Below the pieces are notes generated by a model, which was not told where the DNA came from, ran no database searches, and worked only from the letters and a program-made list of their open reading frames with translations. From Mantis religiosa (Eukaryota; Arthropoda; Insecta; Mantodea; Mantidae), in contig CM060953.1 in assembly GCA_030765055.1 (NCBI GenBank), forward strand, positions 26,372,457 through 26,436,456: a stretch of 64,000 bases of DNA, in the 5' to 3' direction. The stretch's first letter is position 1, and each line of letters begins with the position of its first letter. A program made the translations under genes and the position numbers. Positions 32,640 to 45,567 of the stretch are shown here, in pieces.

Positions 32640-32900
32640 TACAGTGTACTGCCATGTGTCCCTGAAATAGTCAAGAAGGACAAAAAGTAAAGTCAAATGA
32701 CAAATGAGGTGAAATAGAGAGACAAAAGAATTCGAGAAATGTAACTATTATTCTCAGCATTCTCCTTGTGACCCAGGGAAATTTACGGGGGAGGGGGGAA
32801 TAAGGCTCAGGAAAATCGGTCACTTGAATCGATCCCACGACTCCCTAAAGTGGTCCACAGATGCTACCATCAGAGCCATCGCGCATGCATTCATAGGAAT
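32640..32900 (-). mobile_element. SINE family F
   Basis: The minus strand has GGCTCTGATGGTAGC, GGGATCGATTC, TTTCCCTGGGTCAC and ATTTCACCTCATTTGTCAT, matching 18866-19068. Confidence 0.5.
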
Positions 32901-33247
32901 TAACATAGTCGGTACCTTTAGTCATGGTTGGGATGTTAGTCTTTATGCACCGATTTGTTTTGGTACTATAAATACTTAAAAAGTAGTTTCTTGGTCATGC
33001 TGACCCATCAACTCCTCTATTTAGTTAATATATCCCTGTTTACTGATTCAGTTATCGTCTCCACCTAGATATATCCCTAAGTATCCACAGCCTGACTTCC
33101 AGTGTTCCTATTATTAATATTTCAGCCATGCAAATGTACTTTCTGAGTACATTTCTCTTAAGAGAACTACTTTGAAGTTTCTATCAGTTTGCAGAGTAAA
33201 AACATTACGGAAATAATACACAAAGGAAAGAATATCCTTAGAGTTTG

Positions 33248-33481
33248 CTTTTTTTACGTACTCCAACGTCAAGTCATATCGGACGATGAATGAAATTGGT
33301 GAAATGATGCTCAAATGAGCCAGGGGTCCATTGAGCTTAGAGTTACCAGACATTTGTCTTTAAGGATAAGGGAAAACCCCGGAAAAAATATTATCCAGGT
33401 AACTCACACTGACGGAGATTTGAACTCGGGACCTCTTGAACGTGAGGCAGACATGCTACCATCTACGCTACCGAGGCGGGC
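33248..33481 (-). mobile_element. SINE family B
   Basis: Near full length: head GGTAGCGTAGATGGTAGC and GAGTTCAAATC; body as at 19379-19625. Confidence 0.8.
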
Positions 33482-33485
33482 GATA

Positions 33486-34650
33486 CCCTTATAGAGTGAA
33501 TGTTTGAGGTTTGAGGGCTCATCGACAGCTAGGTCATTTGGGCATGTCTTCAGAGATCCTATCACACTGCACCAGCACCCCCGACATTGTCGAACTAGAA
33601 AACTCAAAGTTGTCTTCACGAGAAAGATGGACGGACTTAACTCCTCAGTTAATGGAGAAATATCTGGCAAACAACACCAGGCAAACCAGAACATGCTTTC
33701 TCCAGCGTCACTGCCAGTGGTAATGACGACATTTCGAATCTTGTTCAATCCAGAAACGGCTGGATGTTTCACCTGACAAACATACCTTAAGGACGCAACA
33801 CCTTACGTCAATGTTCTCAAAAGTTTAAACTCCCTCCCCAAATAAAAGTACTACATGGCTTCCTTAATTTTAATAAATACCGTTATAATTGTTTCATTTA
33901 ATTTATTTTACATTTTATTCTTAATTTTACTCAGGATCTGTTAGAAACATTACCTATAGCACCAAAATCTTAACCAATCTACTCTAGTTAATTGGTGTTG
34001 TTGTTACCAGATGACCACATGCACATATATTGAAATTAAAGCATACCTACTTAACTGAAAAGTGGCTAGTTTTGTTTGTGAAGTTGTTAAGCCTTTCTTA
34101 GTGTAAGAATGGACCTGAATTTCAAGGTAAAATTTATTAAAGTAGCGTTTGTTCAAAAGTATCTGTTGGTATCACCATACTTGTTTTATAAGTATTTGTC
34201 AAGAGTGAACAGTGGTTTCTCAATATTCAATACCAGCTGTCACACTTGTTCCACGATTGGGTTTTTAAACTCAAATGACTAATTTATTTACCTTCCACCA
34301 ACCATCATTGCATTATTGCACAATAATCTAGGTGATTTTAATGGACAATTCTTTCCTTTACTGTTTATAATTCTTATTTCATTATATCGCCGTTAATAAT
34401 GGATGAACAACTTGATATTCATATCTATGATGTAAACATTTGCGAACCGTCTGAATTCCTTAATCTTCCCTCTTTTGAGTTCTGGAAATGCTGAGGAGTC
34501 TCTGCGTATCCTTTCACGATAGTCATAACCGGTAGGACTGGTTGAATAAGATTTAGATAGTTACAATCTAGGTAGTTTCTCTTTGGTCTTGCAGTTATTT
34601 AATAACACAAAGGCTACTTCGTTTTCACATAATGCAGAAATCTTTAACAT
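33486..34650. other. Unassigned
   Basis: Overlapping open frames on both strands at 33504-33776 have no recognised domain. The rest is AT-rich without features. Confidence 0.3.
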
Positions 34651-34869
34651 ACGAGGGCTGATCATCAACAAAGACTGAGACTGGTTTTATTCACTGCAAT
34701 TCAATGTTTACATGATCTTGTAGAAAGTAGTCCCCACCTACTTTAATGCACTTTTTACGGCGTCTCTGCCAGTCCTCGAGACCATTCTTTGTCAGGTCCT
34801 TGAGAATCGCCTCACTTTTCTTGAGCACTACTTCAGAGTTCACAAATCGAATACCCCTAAGCTTTGTCT

Positions 34870-35760
34870 TTAGTGATGGGAATAAAAAAAGCCACAGAGT
34901 GCCAGATCGGGACTATAAAGTGGATGTGGTACACAGGTAATGTTGAATCGAGTCAGAAACTGCATGACTTGATTTGTGACATGAGGCCGTGCATTGTCAT
35001 AATGAAGTCGCCACCCAGTCCGGGAAAGTTCTGGTCGTTTCTTTGCAATGTGCTTCCTCAGTGTAGCCAATATTGACGCGTAGTATGCTGTTGTAACAGT
35101 AGTGAGAGGGAACTGCATGTGACGTGAGGCCATGCATTGTCATGATGAAGTCGCCACCCAGTCCGAGAGAGCTCTGGTCGTTTCTTTGCAATGTGCTTCC
35201 TCAGTGTAGCCAATACTGACGTGTAGTATGCTTCTGTAACAGTAGTGTGAGGGGGAACTGCATGTGACGTGAGGCCGTGCATTGTCATGATGAAGTCACC
35301 ACCCAGTCCGAGAAAGCTCTAGTCGTTTCTTTGCAATGTGCTTCCTCATTGTAGCCAATACTGACGGGTAGTATGCTGCTGTAACAGTAGTGTGAGGGGG
35401 AACTGCATGTGACGTGAGGCCGTGCATTGTCATGATGAAGTCGCCACCCAGTCCGAGAAAGCTCTAGTCGTTTCTTTGCAATGTGCTTCCTCATTGTAGC
35501 CAATACTGACGGGTAGTATGCTGCTGTAACAGTAGTGTGAGGGGGAACTGCATGCTGGTAAATCATTCCATTACAGTCAAAGAATGTGATCACCATCACT
35601 TTCCCTGCAGATGGGACAACTTTTGCCTTTTTTGGTGTTGGAGAACCTGGAGATTTCCACACTGTGCTGGCTTCTTTTTCTTCAGGATCATAATGATGCA
35701 GCCATGACTCCTCACCGGTGATAAACGATAACAGAATTTGATTGAGCTGTAGTGCTCCTC
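34870..35760 (-). pseudogene. Mariner transposase, broken by tandem repeats
   Basis: From the 5' side: the first catalytic region (SHGCIIMI in shifted frame, equivalent to W-L-H-H-Y-D-P-E), PTPKKAKVVPSAGKVMVITF with FDCNGMIYQHAVPPHTTVTA, then repeated AYYPSVLATMRKHIAKKR and TGWRLHHDNARPHVTC, and finally the last copy running on to FLTRFNITCVPHPLYSPDLA. The second aspartate (DNARPH) and third aspartate (SPDL) are present. Because 145 is not a multiple of three, each extra unit shifts the frame. Confidence 0.85.
34978..35558. repeat. Four-copy 145 bp tandem repeat inside mariner
   Basis: The landmark AACTGCATGTGACGTGAGG starts at 35111, 35256 and 35401, and its shorter form at 35546, a fixed step of 145. 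The first unit begins near 34978. Copies differ by a few substitutions; the last two are the most alike. Confidence 0.95.
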
Positions 35761-35968
35761 CCGCGTCACCTCCACTGTCTGGTATGCGAAATGCACGTAG
35801 GGTCTACAAAATAGAGCATTACTACCCACCTACCAATACGAGAATGCTGCCGCCTACCGACATTATACATAAAACCCCGCTCTTTTCAAATATTTGTGTT
35901 ACAGATACGAAACTATCACGGAAGCTACGGGAAAAATTAGTCTCAGTCTTTGTTGATCAGCTCTCGTA

Positions 35969-38107
35969 TTCAACCAAAGATAGCTGAAGCTAGTAAATAT
36001 GAAAATTCTGCACCTTCAGGCCACCGATTTAACATCTTTGAAATTATACATAACCTGTATTATCGAGCAAATCATTTTCTCAGTTTTCAGTGGTAATATA
36101 TGTATTCTGGGATTTTGAATTTAGCATTATTTTTCTTTATGCAATAATTTAGGATATAAAGTAACATTCATGGCTGTTAAAATGGTGTTTATAACGCATG
36201 TGCATCGTTCTCCAAATTCTACATTCTACACATCTGTGTTTTGTTCTCTTAGTTGCTATATACTGTTTGGAATGAAATATTGGCAGCATTTATCTCATTT
36301 TGCATAGATTTATCTGTGAAGTAACAATTATTTTGTACTCTATAGCTTGCGGATTGTGAACTTAGGTTTTGCAATCCTTTTAAGTTTTTCAGTAACTTTT
36401 TATGAATTGAAATTATAACGTATTTTATAAGGACATGTTAGCCAGAGAGAATCGGGCTTTTCAATAGTGAAATAATTATCAAAATGATTACCTAGTTTTT
36501 AAGATTGCTCCCCACCCCCACGTAATCGAAATTTGGGATGGGAAAGTAATAAAATGTAGGTAGCAGATTGGAAAAGAGTTCTTGGAGTTTCACAAATCAT
36601 GTCATATTCTGGGTTAGTGGAATGTTGCGAGAATGCAGTAAATAAGAGCAGAGAAATATTAGCTAAGACATATGCAGAGAGATAATTCTACAGTATGTAG
36701 AAAAGGGAAATACATGACAAAAATTAGTGTGACTAAATGACAATACGAAATTGCACCAAACTAACCTTATTTGTACTGGAATGGTTAGCCCAATACTAAT
36801 TTACAATCACTTTCACCTTTTACAAATACACAGAGACAGCACATCAGTTTAATGTTCCTTTATGCCTCTGTTGCACGCATCAACTAACACTGCTCTAACT
36901 TTTCGATGCACACAGAACGTTTCGCTAATACTTTTGAACTGATCTGCTTGCTGACTCTGGCAACCTTCTTAATCCTTTTATCGATATTCACAGGTCAACT
37001 TATGACAAACTGAACTCCAGACTGGCTTTTGCGTATCCATTTTTATAACCTGCCCGTCACAAAAGAAATGTTTGGGAAAAGGAAACCTCTGGAATCGAAT
37101 CTTTCAGATCTGCCAAATCAAATGGACAGTATGGGAAGATGTTAAAAGAAGACTAATAGACATTAACTAATAGGAATATGACTATAAAAGTAAACATTCT
37201 CTAAGTCTAGAAAATAAAGAAAATTGAATTAGGGTAGAGAAGCACGCACACTTAGGAACAAAGTGACATGGTAGAGACTGGAAGAATGTAGGACACAGAA
37301 AATGACTGATTATATTGCCAGGAGAATTTTACCGTTTTGTGATTTGAATGAAGACTGAGTAGAATATCCACAGTGCGAGAACAAATCAAACCCACAAAAA
37401 AGTTCTTAAATCCTGTTGGGAGATTGGCATTTTGGGATCTACTAGGTTACCATAGAAACTGGGTTAGCATGGGCAATATTCCTGGATAAATGTGCGAAGT
37501 CTTTCTTTCTGTTACTTTTTTGTTCTTGTTGTTACCTTTAACTTGATTCATAAATATGCATGTGAGGTCAATGATTCTTGCCCTAATATTTGTATATGTG
37601 TCTAATAATTTTATACCGATGCTAACTATCCATCCACACCAAAATGTTCTCTCTTTATAATACTAGTATAAATTTAGAACTATTATTAATTTCAAAGTAT
37701 TCTGTTACGTGAAAAAATTATAATTTTTATAATTAGGAATATGTAATTAATGTTTAATTCATTTAAAGGGTCTAAGCCTCTCTTCTATAATTCCCAGTTT
37801 CCTTTGTTTCGCTCTTACTTGAGGACCGCAATGACACACTAAAAGTGAACCAAAATGTGAGTCAAATTAATGGTATTCGGAACATGTAAAACCTTGATCT
37901 ATATAACATAGTTATCACAACTGAGAACTAGAAAGAATGTTTCTCAGAAATAGAGCGGAAATGTATAAACTGATAGCTATGCGTGCCCCGATCTACAACA
38001 GGCCAGAGGAAAAAAGACAACAATCCTTAGTATTTAGTTGGCAATATGCTAGTTCCAAAAAGCATACCAAATAATCTTAAATTGTAAGTTGTTGTGATAT
38101 TTGAGAG
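35969..38107. other. Mostly unassigned
   Basis: AT-rich non-coding sequence. The only structure found is a dispersed repeat at about 36735-37130 listed separately. Confidence 0.35.
36735..37130 (+). repeat. Dispersed repeat, copy 1
   Basis: It shares a series of blocks with 46255-46640, such as CTAATTTACAATCACTT, TGTTGCACGCATCA, TTTTTATAACCTGCCC and AAGAAATGTT, in the same order and strand. Its nature is unknown; a solo LTR or MITE is possible. Confidence 0.5.
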
Positions 38108-38235
38108 GTGCTGAAAAACGAAAGGGGGGGTGAAAAAGTCGAAATTATTTGCTCAGAGCACTATCCAGGTGAAATTGGGCCTGTAACTGGTGTAAGACCT
38201 TGGAGTGCGTGGAACAGCCATTTGGTATTATTCTT

Positions 38236-38239
<4 letters not shown>

Positions 38240-38284
<45 letters not shown>
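38240..38284. repeat. Poly-T tract of about 45 bases
   Basis: An uninterrupted T run. The phenylalanine-rich open frame across it is an artefact. Confidence 0.95.
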
Positions 38285-38288
<4 letters not shown>

Positions 38289-38504
38289 CAAAAGTTAGCA
38301 GAAGATACATTGTAGAAAATAGAGCTATGCTGTTTTATGGAAAAGGGGCAGCTTAAGTCATCTTCGAAGATCAGGAAGTGACGTAATATTGTAGAAGTTA
38401 GCATGGTCTTATGATTAATTCAGAAGACAAATAGAGCAATAATTACATTGAACCTTATTGGAGCTAAATATGAATATAGCATCATCTGATGTGCACAATG
38501 ACTA

Positions 38505-38700
38505 CCCATCTGCCTCTGTGATGCAGGTGATAGCGTGTCTGTCTTACATTCAAAGGACCAATCATAGCGAGTTACCTGGTAAGGTTTTTTCCGGGGTTTT
38601 CACTTTTCCTGAAAGGTGAATGTCGAGTAATTCTAGGCTATATGAACCCTGGACTTACATGGGCACAATTTCACACATTTCGTTCATTGTTGGATGAATA
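38505..38700 (+). mobile_element. SINE family B, degenerate
   Basis: GATAGCGTGTCTGTCTTACA, GAGTTACCTGGTAAGG and GAATGTCGAGTAATTCTAGG are recognisable; the B box is lost. Confidence 0.6.
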
Positions 38701-38929
38701 AATGTATTAAAAAAAAGAAGTGAGTCATCCCTAATTAGGTCTGAATCCTTGGTGTAGTCGTTCGAAAAACATGTGAATCAGGGTAGAAAGGCCACGGAAA
38801 ACCTTCCAAACACATGTATCAGTTTTAAAGGGACTTCTTCCAACATAACATGTGTATCGTAGTGTTAAGCTGTACTCCTCATAGCTGGCTTGTCTTCAAG
38901 TACTGCATTACAAGTTTTATTTTTAAACT

Positions 38930-39118
38930 TTTCCAGTGCGCATAGATTATATCGGACTATGAATGAAATTATGTTAAAATGAGCCCAGGGTTCATAAAAC
39001 TTAAGGGTTACGACAGTCACCTTTCAGTATAAGGGAAAACCCCGGGAATATACCTTATCTAGATCACTTACTTTGACTTAGACTGCAACTCGGGACTGAC
39101 ACGCTACCAGCACACCAA
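38930..39118 (-). mobile_element. SINE family B, degenerate
   Basis: It is inverted relative to 38505-38700; the minus strand keeps the AGTAAG...GGGGTTTTCCCTTA and TTAACATAATTTCATTCAT blocks in weakened form. Confidence 0.5.
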
Positions 39119-39604
39119 GAAATGGGCACATTATAAGTTCTTCATGAGGTGCCATTGTCCAAAATGACGTTAAAATAAGCATCTATTTCCAGTTGTGAAG
39201 CACTGCAAGTGACGAAGTATTTACAATGTTCAAGTAAAGCAAGATCGGTTTTTAAACCACGTGCGACCCACTCTTTCGTCGCCTCAAAATCGAAAAATTG
39301 GTTAGAAGCCAAACTGCATGCCAATTCAGCGTTTTCCAAGGACAGGACACGATTTCTAAGAAAAATACTCTACACATGGAATATTTTTTTTAAAAAAATT
39401 GATTTTATCAAAAATGGTTCTAAAGATTTTAATTCAAAAAGCATGCGTTTAAAATATTTCCAAGACATATGAAATGTGTAAGTTGAATTTTCTAGCCTAT
39501 GAAGTCCTCTTCACTCTGGATAACTTACATAACCAGCTAACCAGTAAACCATATCTAACTCTAGCCAATCAGAATCATTAGCATATCTTACTCACGTGGA
39601 TAAA

Positions 39605-40208
<604 letters not shown>

Positions 40209-41065
40209 TGTTCACAACCGATCACCAGTCTCCTTTCTGCTGAAGTGATTTGCTTGCAGTGGGTTTTATATACTTATCTTAACGATTTTCTTTGACATAA
40301 GTAATAAGTACTTTGTTTGGCGAAATCCTGGCTGGTATAAATTACGAAACAGGAAGTATTTGCGTCGATTTTTCAGTATATCACAGTTTCAAGAATAAAC
40401 ATAAATTGAAAGCCTCTTTATGGATTTTATATTAAAAGAAAAGCTATTTTAATAATTAACACGTTTGTTTTGTCAAACACAGAACTACTGAAAATTAAAT
40501 ATGGAAAACTGGCACTTTTGCATACGTAATATTTACGATTGAACATTATAATTGCCAGATGTGATAGATTAAGTGTCATTAAATAATAAATTCTACTTAA
40601 CTCGTTTCATTTCTTTATAAAGACTATGAGGTAACAATCTGGCTGTGTTATCAGCGATACTGAGTTTACACTAGAATCCCCCAAAAATGGCAAGAGCAGA
40701 CTGGAACACATGGGAAGTTGAAATTGGAATGAATTAGTTTAGGTTAGTTCAAACGGAGAAATACCGTAGATAAGGAAGGCGTGATGTTCTGATTACGGCA
40801 ATGCATCGTTATCTTTCCTGACACGCATGGAAACTATTTTAGTAACGGATCTTAATGAGTTACGAAATATGTTTTCTGAGTGTTACGATAAAAATGAAGA
40901 TCAACCAAGGTCATAGTTCTAGTTATTTAAGACATTTACACTGTCTGCAGAAGGAGACCTAGCCTCTGCAGCGCACTTTTAGCTTTGATTAATATGAAAT
41001 TTTTTGGGAACATTAACTTGCTGCAGTAGTTTCATAATATTCTTCATCTTGAGGGTGTCGCTACA
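40209..41065. other. Unassigned
   Basis: Nothing recognised. Confidence 0.3.
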
Positions 41066-41165
41066 GCTGAGGGTCAACAAGTTCACTTTTTATGGATTAA
41101 AGGACATGCTGAACTAACCTTCAATGAGGAGTTTGACCAGCTAGTTAAACATAGCATTAGTACAC
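41066..41165 (+). pseudogene. LINE RNase H fragment
   Basis: The plus strand reads GQQVHFLWIKGHAELTFNEE then FDQLVKHSI. The F-L-W-I-x-G-H and N-E-x-x-D-x-L pattern is the C-terminal block of LINE RNase H domains. It is only about 33 residues with no flanking support. Confidence 0.45.
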
Positions 41166-41169
41166 AAGG

Positions 41170-43180
41170 AGAATAATTCCAAGGCATCAGACTTCCATAC
41201 AGCGTTACTTTGCGATAACTTTCGGTGTTCGAGTACTATACGAAAGTCGACATTACGCGACCATTCAGGAAGACAGGGTGCCATGGTGTGATGTTCTATC
41301 ATAATGCACGTTGAAATATCAACGCACTTCAATATTGTACTTTCTTGAAGTCTTTCATTTCTTTTCGGTTTCTTCTCCTATTCGCTCTTTATTACATACT
41401 GCCCGGGAACGAGTCTATCATGCTTTAATTCCTACAAGAAGGCTATAGAAAATCGTCCTTCTTTATTTACCCTTTTTGTGGAATTACTCTACTCACTGCT
41501 CTCAAATCTAAAGTTCAACTAACCATTGATTTTCAGAAAATGTGAATGTTTATACGTTTGTTTTATATACTACAGTACGGCCGTTGTATCTCCGGCTCTG
41601 GCGTTTTGCGGTTGCAGGAGGCGGAGGGGGAAGGTTAATACTACCAACATACATTAATGAGCAATTGAAAACATAACCTAAAAATAATTATCTTTAGAAT
41701 GAAAATATAGGACTATATTAGCTTTAAAACATTGAAATCCAACTCGCAATTTCATTATCATGCAAGATATTCATTAAAACACCACTCTATTCGAATATTT
41801 CTTTCACAAGTTTTACGCGCACTAACTGCTTTTGTTGGTAGTACTGGGAGTCTTTACATCCGGTGTCGTGGTCAGGAAGTTAAAGCTGTCTGCTAGCGCC
41901 AATCAATACTGTCGCTGCTAGGCGTGGCTTCCGAATCCAACACCGTGTTGCCAGTTTAATTTTGTTTGGACCATGTGCTTCAGTTGCTTGCGCTGGTGAA
42001 GTTTCTTTGCTATTTTGTGCGTGCGTGAATTCCGATTTTTAGTGTTGGTAAGTCCTATTATTATCGCTATTATAATAATATGGCTAATGATTCGTAAAAT
42101 ATGCAAATACGTGAAATATTTCAAATACGCATTGTTCCTCTGCTTGAAATTCCCACTAAAGAACTGTGAACAGCCCGCTTCCCCCTCTCGAGAAATGCCA
42201 AGCCGGAGAATTGCCTGCCGAACTGTGACTATGAATATTTTCAGAAAAAAAAAGAAGTCCTGTGTATTTGTATTTTGTTTTGGCTTTAATACTTTTGTAT
42301 ATTTATCCTATATAGTGGTATACACGCAGATATTTTGATAAATGGCAGCCAAATGTGCACCCACTTCAGGTGTTAGTTGCTTTTCTCTTCGTTTAAAAGT
42401 TTTCCCATAAAACAATTACATATTTTATTACCTGATGTTTTTGCAAGGTGATAAGTGCGCCCGAAATGGACATTCGCTGTCAGTATAGACTATCGGTTTT
42501 GCTTCCGCATGTTCATGCGTCAATGTGTGATCCAGGTGTGAAGCCATTCGTTTTGCAGAAAGTATCCGAACCAGTTCCAATGCAACATTTGTTGCGTGAG
42601 GCCTGGCCACTCAGCGTTACATCTCTCGGGAGGAAATAAACACGTTATGACTTTTGTATATTACGCTTACTTGGAGGTATTAACCAATATGAATACATAC
42701 TGCTCTTCGTAAGTGAAATTGTAAATTCGCAAATGAAGTAAATATGAATGTAACATTCTTCATTACACTGTTCAAAGTTACCAATACAAATATTTGTACA
42801 ACCCAACGACCTGCGTGCACTTTGTTCATGTACACTGTATTGGCTCTGTAGATGGCACACCAATTTAATGTAGAAGACTAATAATAACTAAATAGCAATC
42901 CTGCTAATGGTTCTGAGTTCTGGATAAAGACACTACTATAGATATATCACTGAACATATAGCGCTGGTAACTACGATTTACGTAAAGTTAAATAAAATAC
43001 AATAGATGTTAGCTAAACGTGTAACGTCTGGGAAGCCAATTAGCCCACAGTCTCACCAATTGCAGCAAGCCAAGTTCGAAAAAGAAGCCTCAGTTCTTGC
43101 CATTGTGTTTTAAGCAGTGATAAATATCACTACAAGTAATCTGAAAGAACTTTAAAGCAGGAGAATCTTAAATGATGAGG
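41170..43180. other. Unassigned
   Basis: It includes a GC-rich patch near 41580-41640 and a possible splice donor (GGTAAGTCC) near 42047, but no exon chain. Short open frames at 42015-42338 and 42428-42639 have no domain. Confidence 0.3.
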
Positions 43181-43450
43181 TCTAACTGACCCCCTGTTTT
43201 GTTCCATGGTTTGCATACCATCAAAGGAACTTTCATCCTTATAAACCTGAACCATTTCAACAGGCCATAACTTTTGAACCAATAATAGGACACACGTGTA
43301 ACTTTGGGAGAATATAATACACAATTGGGAGATTACATTACATTATTTATATCTCAGAGAAAATGTTGGAAGTGTCCTCCACCAGCATCTATACATGTTT
43401 GTACTCGTCTCACCATATTCTCTGAAGTCTTACGGAAATGAAATGAACTG

Positions 43451-43689
43451 TGTAGTGTTTAACGCCCGCTTTTACTACATACGGCACCGCAGGCGATGAC
43501 ACTGATGATACATGAGATGAAGATGGAGCACTGGTGGAATGAGATGGTGGGGAAAACCGGAGATCCCGGAGAAAACCCGCTCCAGCGCCGTGTTGTCCAC
43601 CACAAATCTCACTTTGCGGTCGCCTGGGATCGAACTCGGACCGCCTTGGTGAGAGCCAAGCGGTCTAACCACTGAGCCACGGCGCGGCC
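43451..43689 (-). mobile_element. SINE family A with target duplication
   Basis: Head at the right end (GGCTCAGTGGTTAGACCGC, GAGTTCGATCCC). Imperfect 18-base duplication: TGAAGTCTTACGGAAATG at 43423-43440 and TGAAGTTTTACAGAGATG at 43690-43707. Confidence 0.85.
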
Positions 43690-44048
43690 TGAAGTTTTAC
43701 AGAGATGATATCGAATTGAGAGAAGGTTATTTCCAGCAAGATGGAGGAACGTACCATACACCTAATGACACCATGGAAATTGTAACCAGTTTCTTTGATA
43801 ATCGAATAATCTCAAAAGGTCTGTGGCCCCTAGATCCTCTGACCTAATCTCGCCTGATGTTTTGTTGTAGAGGTATCTAAAAATACAGTGTGCAAGAATA
43901 GCCCACGGACAATTGATGTTCTCAATGAATCCATTCGAACCGAAATAAGTAACATTGGCGAGGATACTCTCCGTAAACCTTAAGAGAATATAGGGAAACG
44001 AGTACAAACATGTATAGATGCTGGTGGAGGACACTCCCAACATTTTCT
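43690..44048 (+). pseudogene. DDE transposase C-terminal remnant
   Basis: Across three frames the plus strand gives GYFQQDGGTYHTPNDTMEIV, SFFDNRIISKGLWPLDPLT, SPDVLL, SIRTEISNIGEDTLRK and VQTCIDAGGGHSQHFL, ending at a stop near 44050. The order QQDG then RSPDL-like then VQACIDAGGGHFQ is the hallmark C-terminus of this family. Several frameshifts and stops make it dead. Confidence 0.7.
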
Positions 44049-44180
44049 CTGAGATATAAATATTGTAATGTAATCTCCCAATTGTGTATTATATTCTTCT
44101 AAAGTTGCACGTGTGTCCTGTCATTGGTTCATAGGTTATGGCCTATTGAAATGGTACAGATTTATATGGATCGCGCCATA

Positions 44181-45556
44181 TTTGTATTGTCGCACCCAAC
44201 ACACGAAGCTAAAGGGAGGAAGGAGGAAAATGACATCGGATATCACAAAATGACATGTCTGACTTACACAAAAATAGCAAAATTGCGCAGAAAGCCTCTG
44301 TAAACTTCGCTCAAGTTACTCATTTGCCCTAAATATAACAGTCCCTGAAAGCAAGATCCACTCTTATTATGTTTTGACATACCACCTCGGTGTAGAGGTA
44401 TATCCTTTAAAGTTTATATTTTAGGTTTTGTGTTTAGAATGAACAACGGAATTTCAAAACCATCACATAGCGACGAGCTCATAAAATGTTTTACTATCTC
44501 TTAAAGCCTGCTGTATTTAATAAATGACATGTTCCTACCAGGAAGTACGTAAAGAAACCAGTTCTACAACTGCCTGTCTAGATTAACATGAAGTAAATAG
44601 ATAAAGAGTAATTTTAACAACTGTTGGAGAGTGAAAACAGAAAGAGTGCCACGCATCTGCTTTTTAGAATATATGTGCCAATGTACGATTTCTTACCAGG
44701 TTGTGAAGATCGTATTTAACATCCGAGAGGAACTCGTGGCGTTAACGCTGTCCCACCCTCCAATACTGCACCGCGCTCATGAAGCCCGTAATGGGCACAG
44801 ATGCGAGACGCAGGGTTGTTTGATAGATCTTGTTTGGTATCGCTCTATTGCATCGCGGACTCTAGCTTAGTTCATATTTTTTTAGTAAGTACTTTGTAAT
44901 AAAAACTTTTGGAATTGCACTATGCAAGAGTTGGTAGTAGACTGGAAGTGCTTTGATCGCCTTAGACAAATTTTGTCATGTTTCAGTGTGACTAACTCAG
45001 GGAGATAATACTTATTTTCAGAAAATAAAAGCTGTACACTTTTATCTCCCGTGCGTGACTGGAGTAGTGAGTTTATCTGCTACAACAGGACTTAAATGGA
45101 GTGCTATGGATTTTTCACTAGCATAACAGACGATTTATCGATAAGATTTTGCTATCTCAGATATGAAATATGACCAAGGTAGTTTATCGACTTTCATTTA
45201 GTACACTATCTGTAATGAATTAATTTTTTTTCCTAATCAAAGAAAAGGTATTCACCAAAGCCAAGGTCAAGCACGAAATGTCGTTTGTGTCTTAAAACGC
45301 TTGGTACTCATTTAACAAAGAGGTAGAGAAATAAGGCAAATACTTATAATTGTTATTAACTGGCTCATTAACCTGGAATCTTGAGGGGAACATTCGGACC
45401 TCAAATGTGATACTTTTGTGCTTTCCTAAGTACGAGAAAACAAAAATGAAATTAAGTATTTATATTCATGGATGTTCTTCAACTGCTATGGTTCTAAGTG
45501 TTCATGGCCGTGAAATAACTTTAATTTTTGCTCAGGGACTTCTTTAACGGACTTCA
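44181..45556. other. Unassigned
   Basis: No recognised coding or repeat content. Confidence 0.3.
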
Positions 45557-45567
45557 GTTTTTGTGCA

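Larger units (their letters stand above)
34652..35966 (-). mobile_element. Mariner (irritans-like) with internal tandem amplification
   Basis: Terminal repeats of about 28-31 bases start CGAGGGCTGATCA (34652) and, from the other strand, CGAGAGCTGATCA (35966). TA flanks both ends. The transposase lacks its N-terminal DNA-binding part, and its middle is a four-copy tandem array of 145-base units. The conserved PHTTV-YY and HHDNARPH blocks place it in the mariner family. Confidence 0.9.
43181..44180 (+). mobile_element. DDE transposon remnant (DUF4817-associated type) with inverted 3' end
   Basis: About 200 bases at about 43225-43440 are the reverse complement of 43975-44180, so the 3' end of the element exists twice, inverted around the coding piece. 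A family A SINE sits at the junction. The family is the IS630/Tc1-like DDE group widespread in insects and often annotated with DUF4817; the name is from memory of that group. Confidence 0.65.

Noticed and set aside
33404..33776. Overlapping open frames of 90-122 residues on both strands
   Set aside because: Partly SINE family B sequence; no recognised domain in either strand.
42428..42610. MARPHATNVALEL peptide resembling the mariner DNARPH block
   Set aside because: No other transposase block or terminal repeat is nearby; probably chance.
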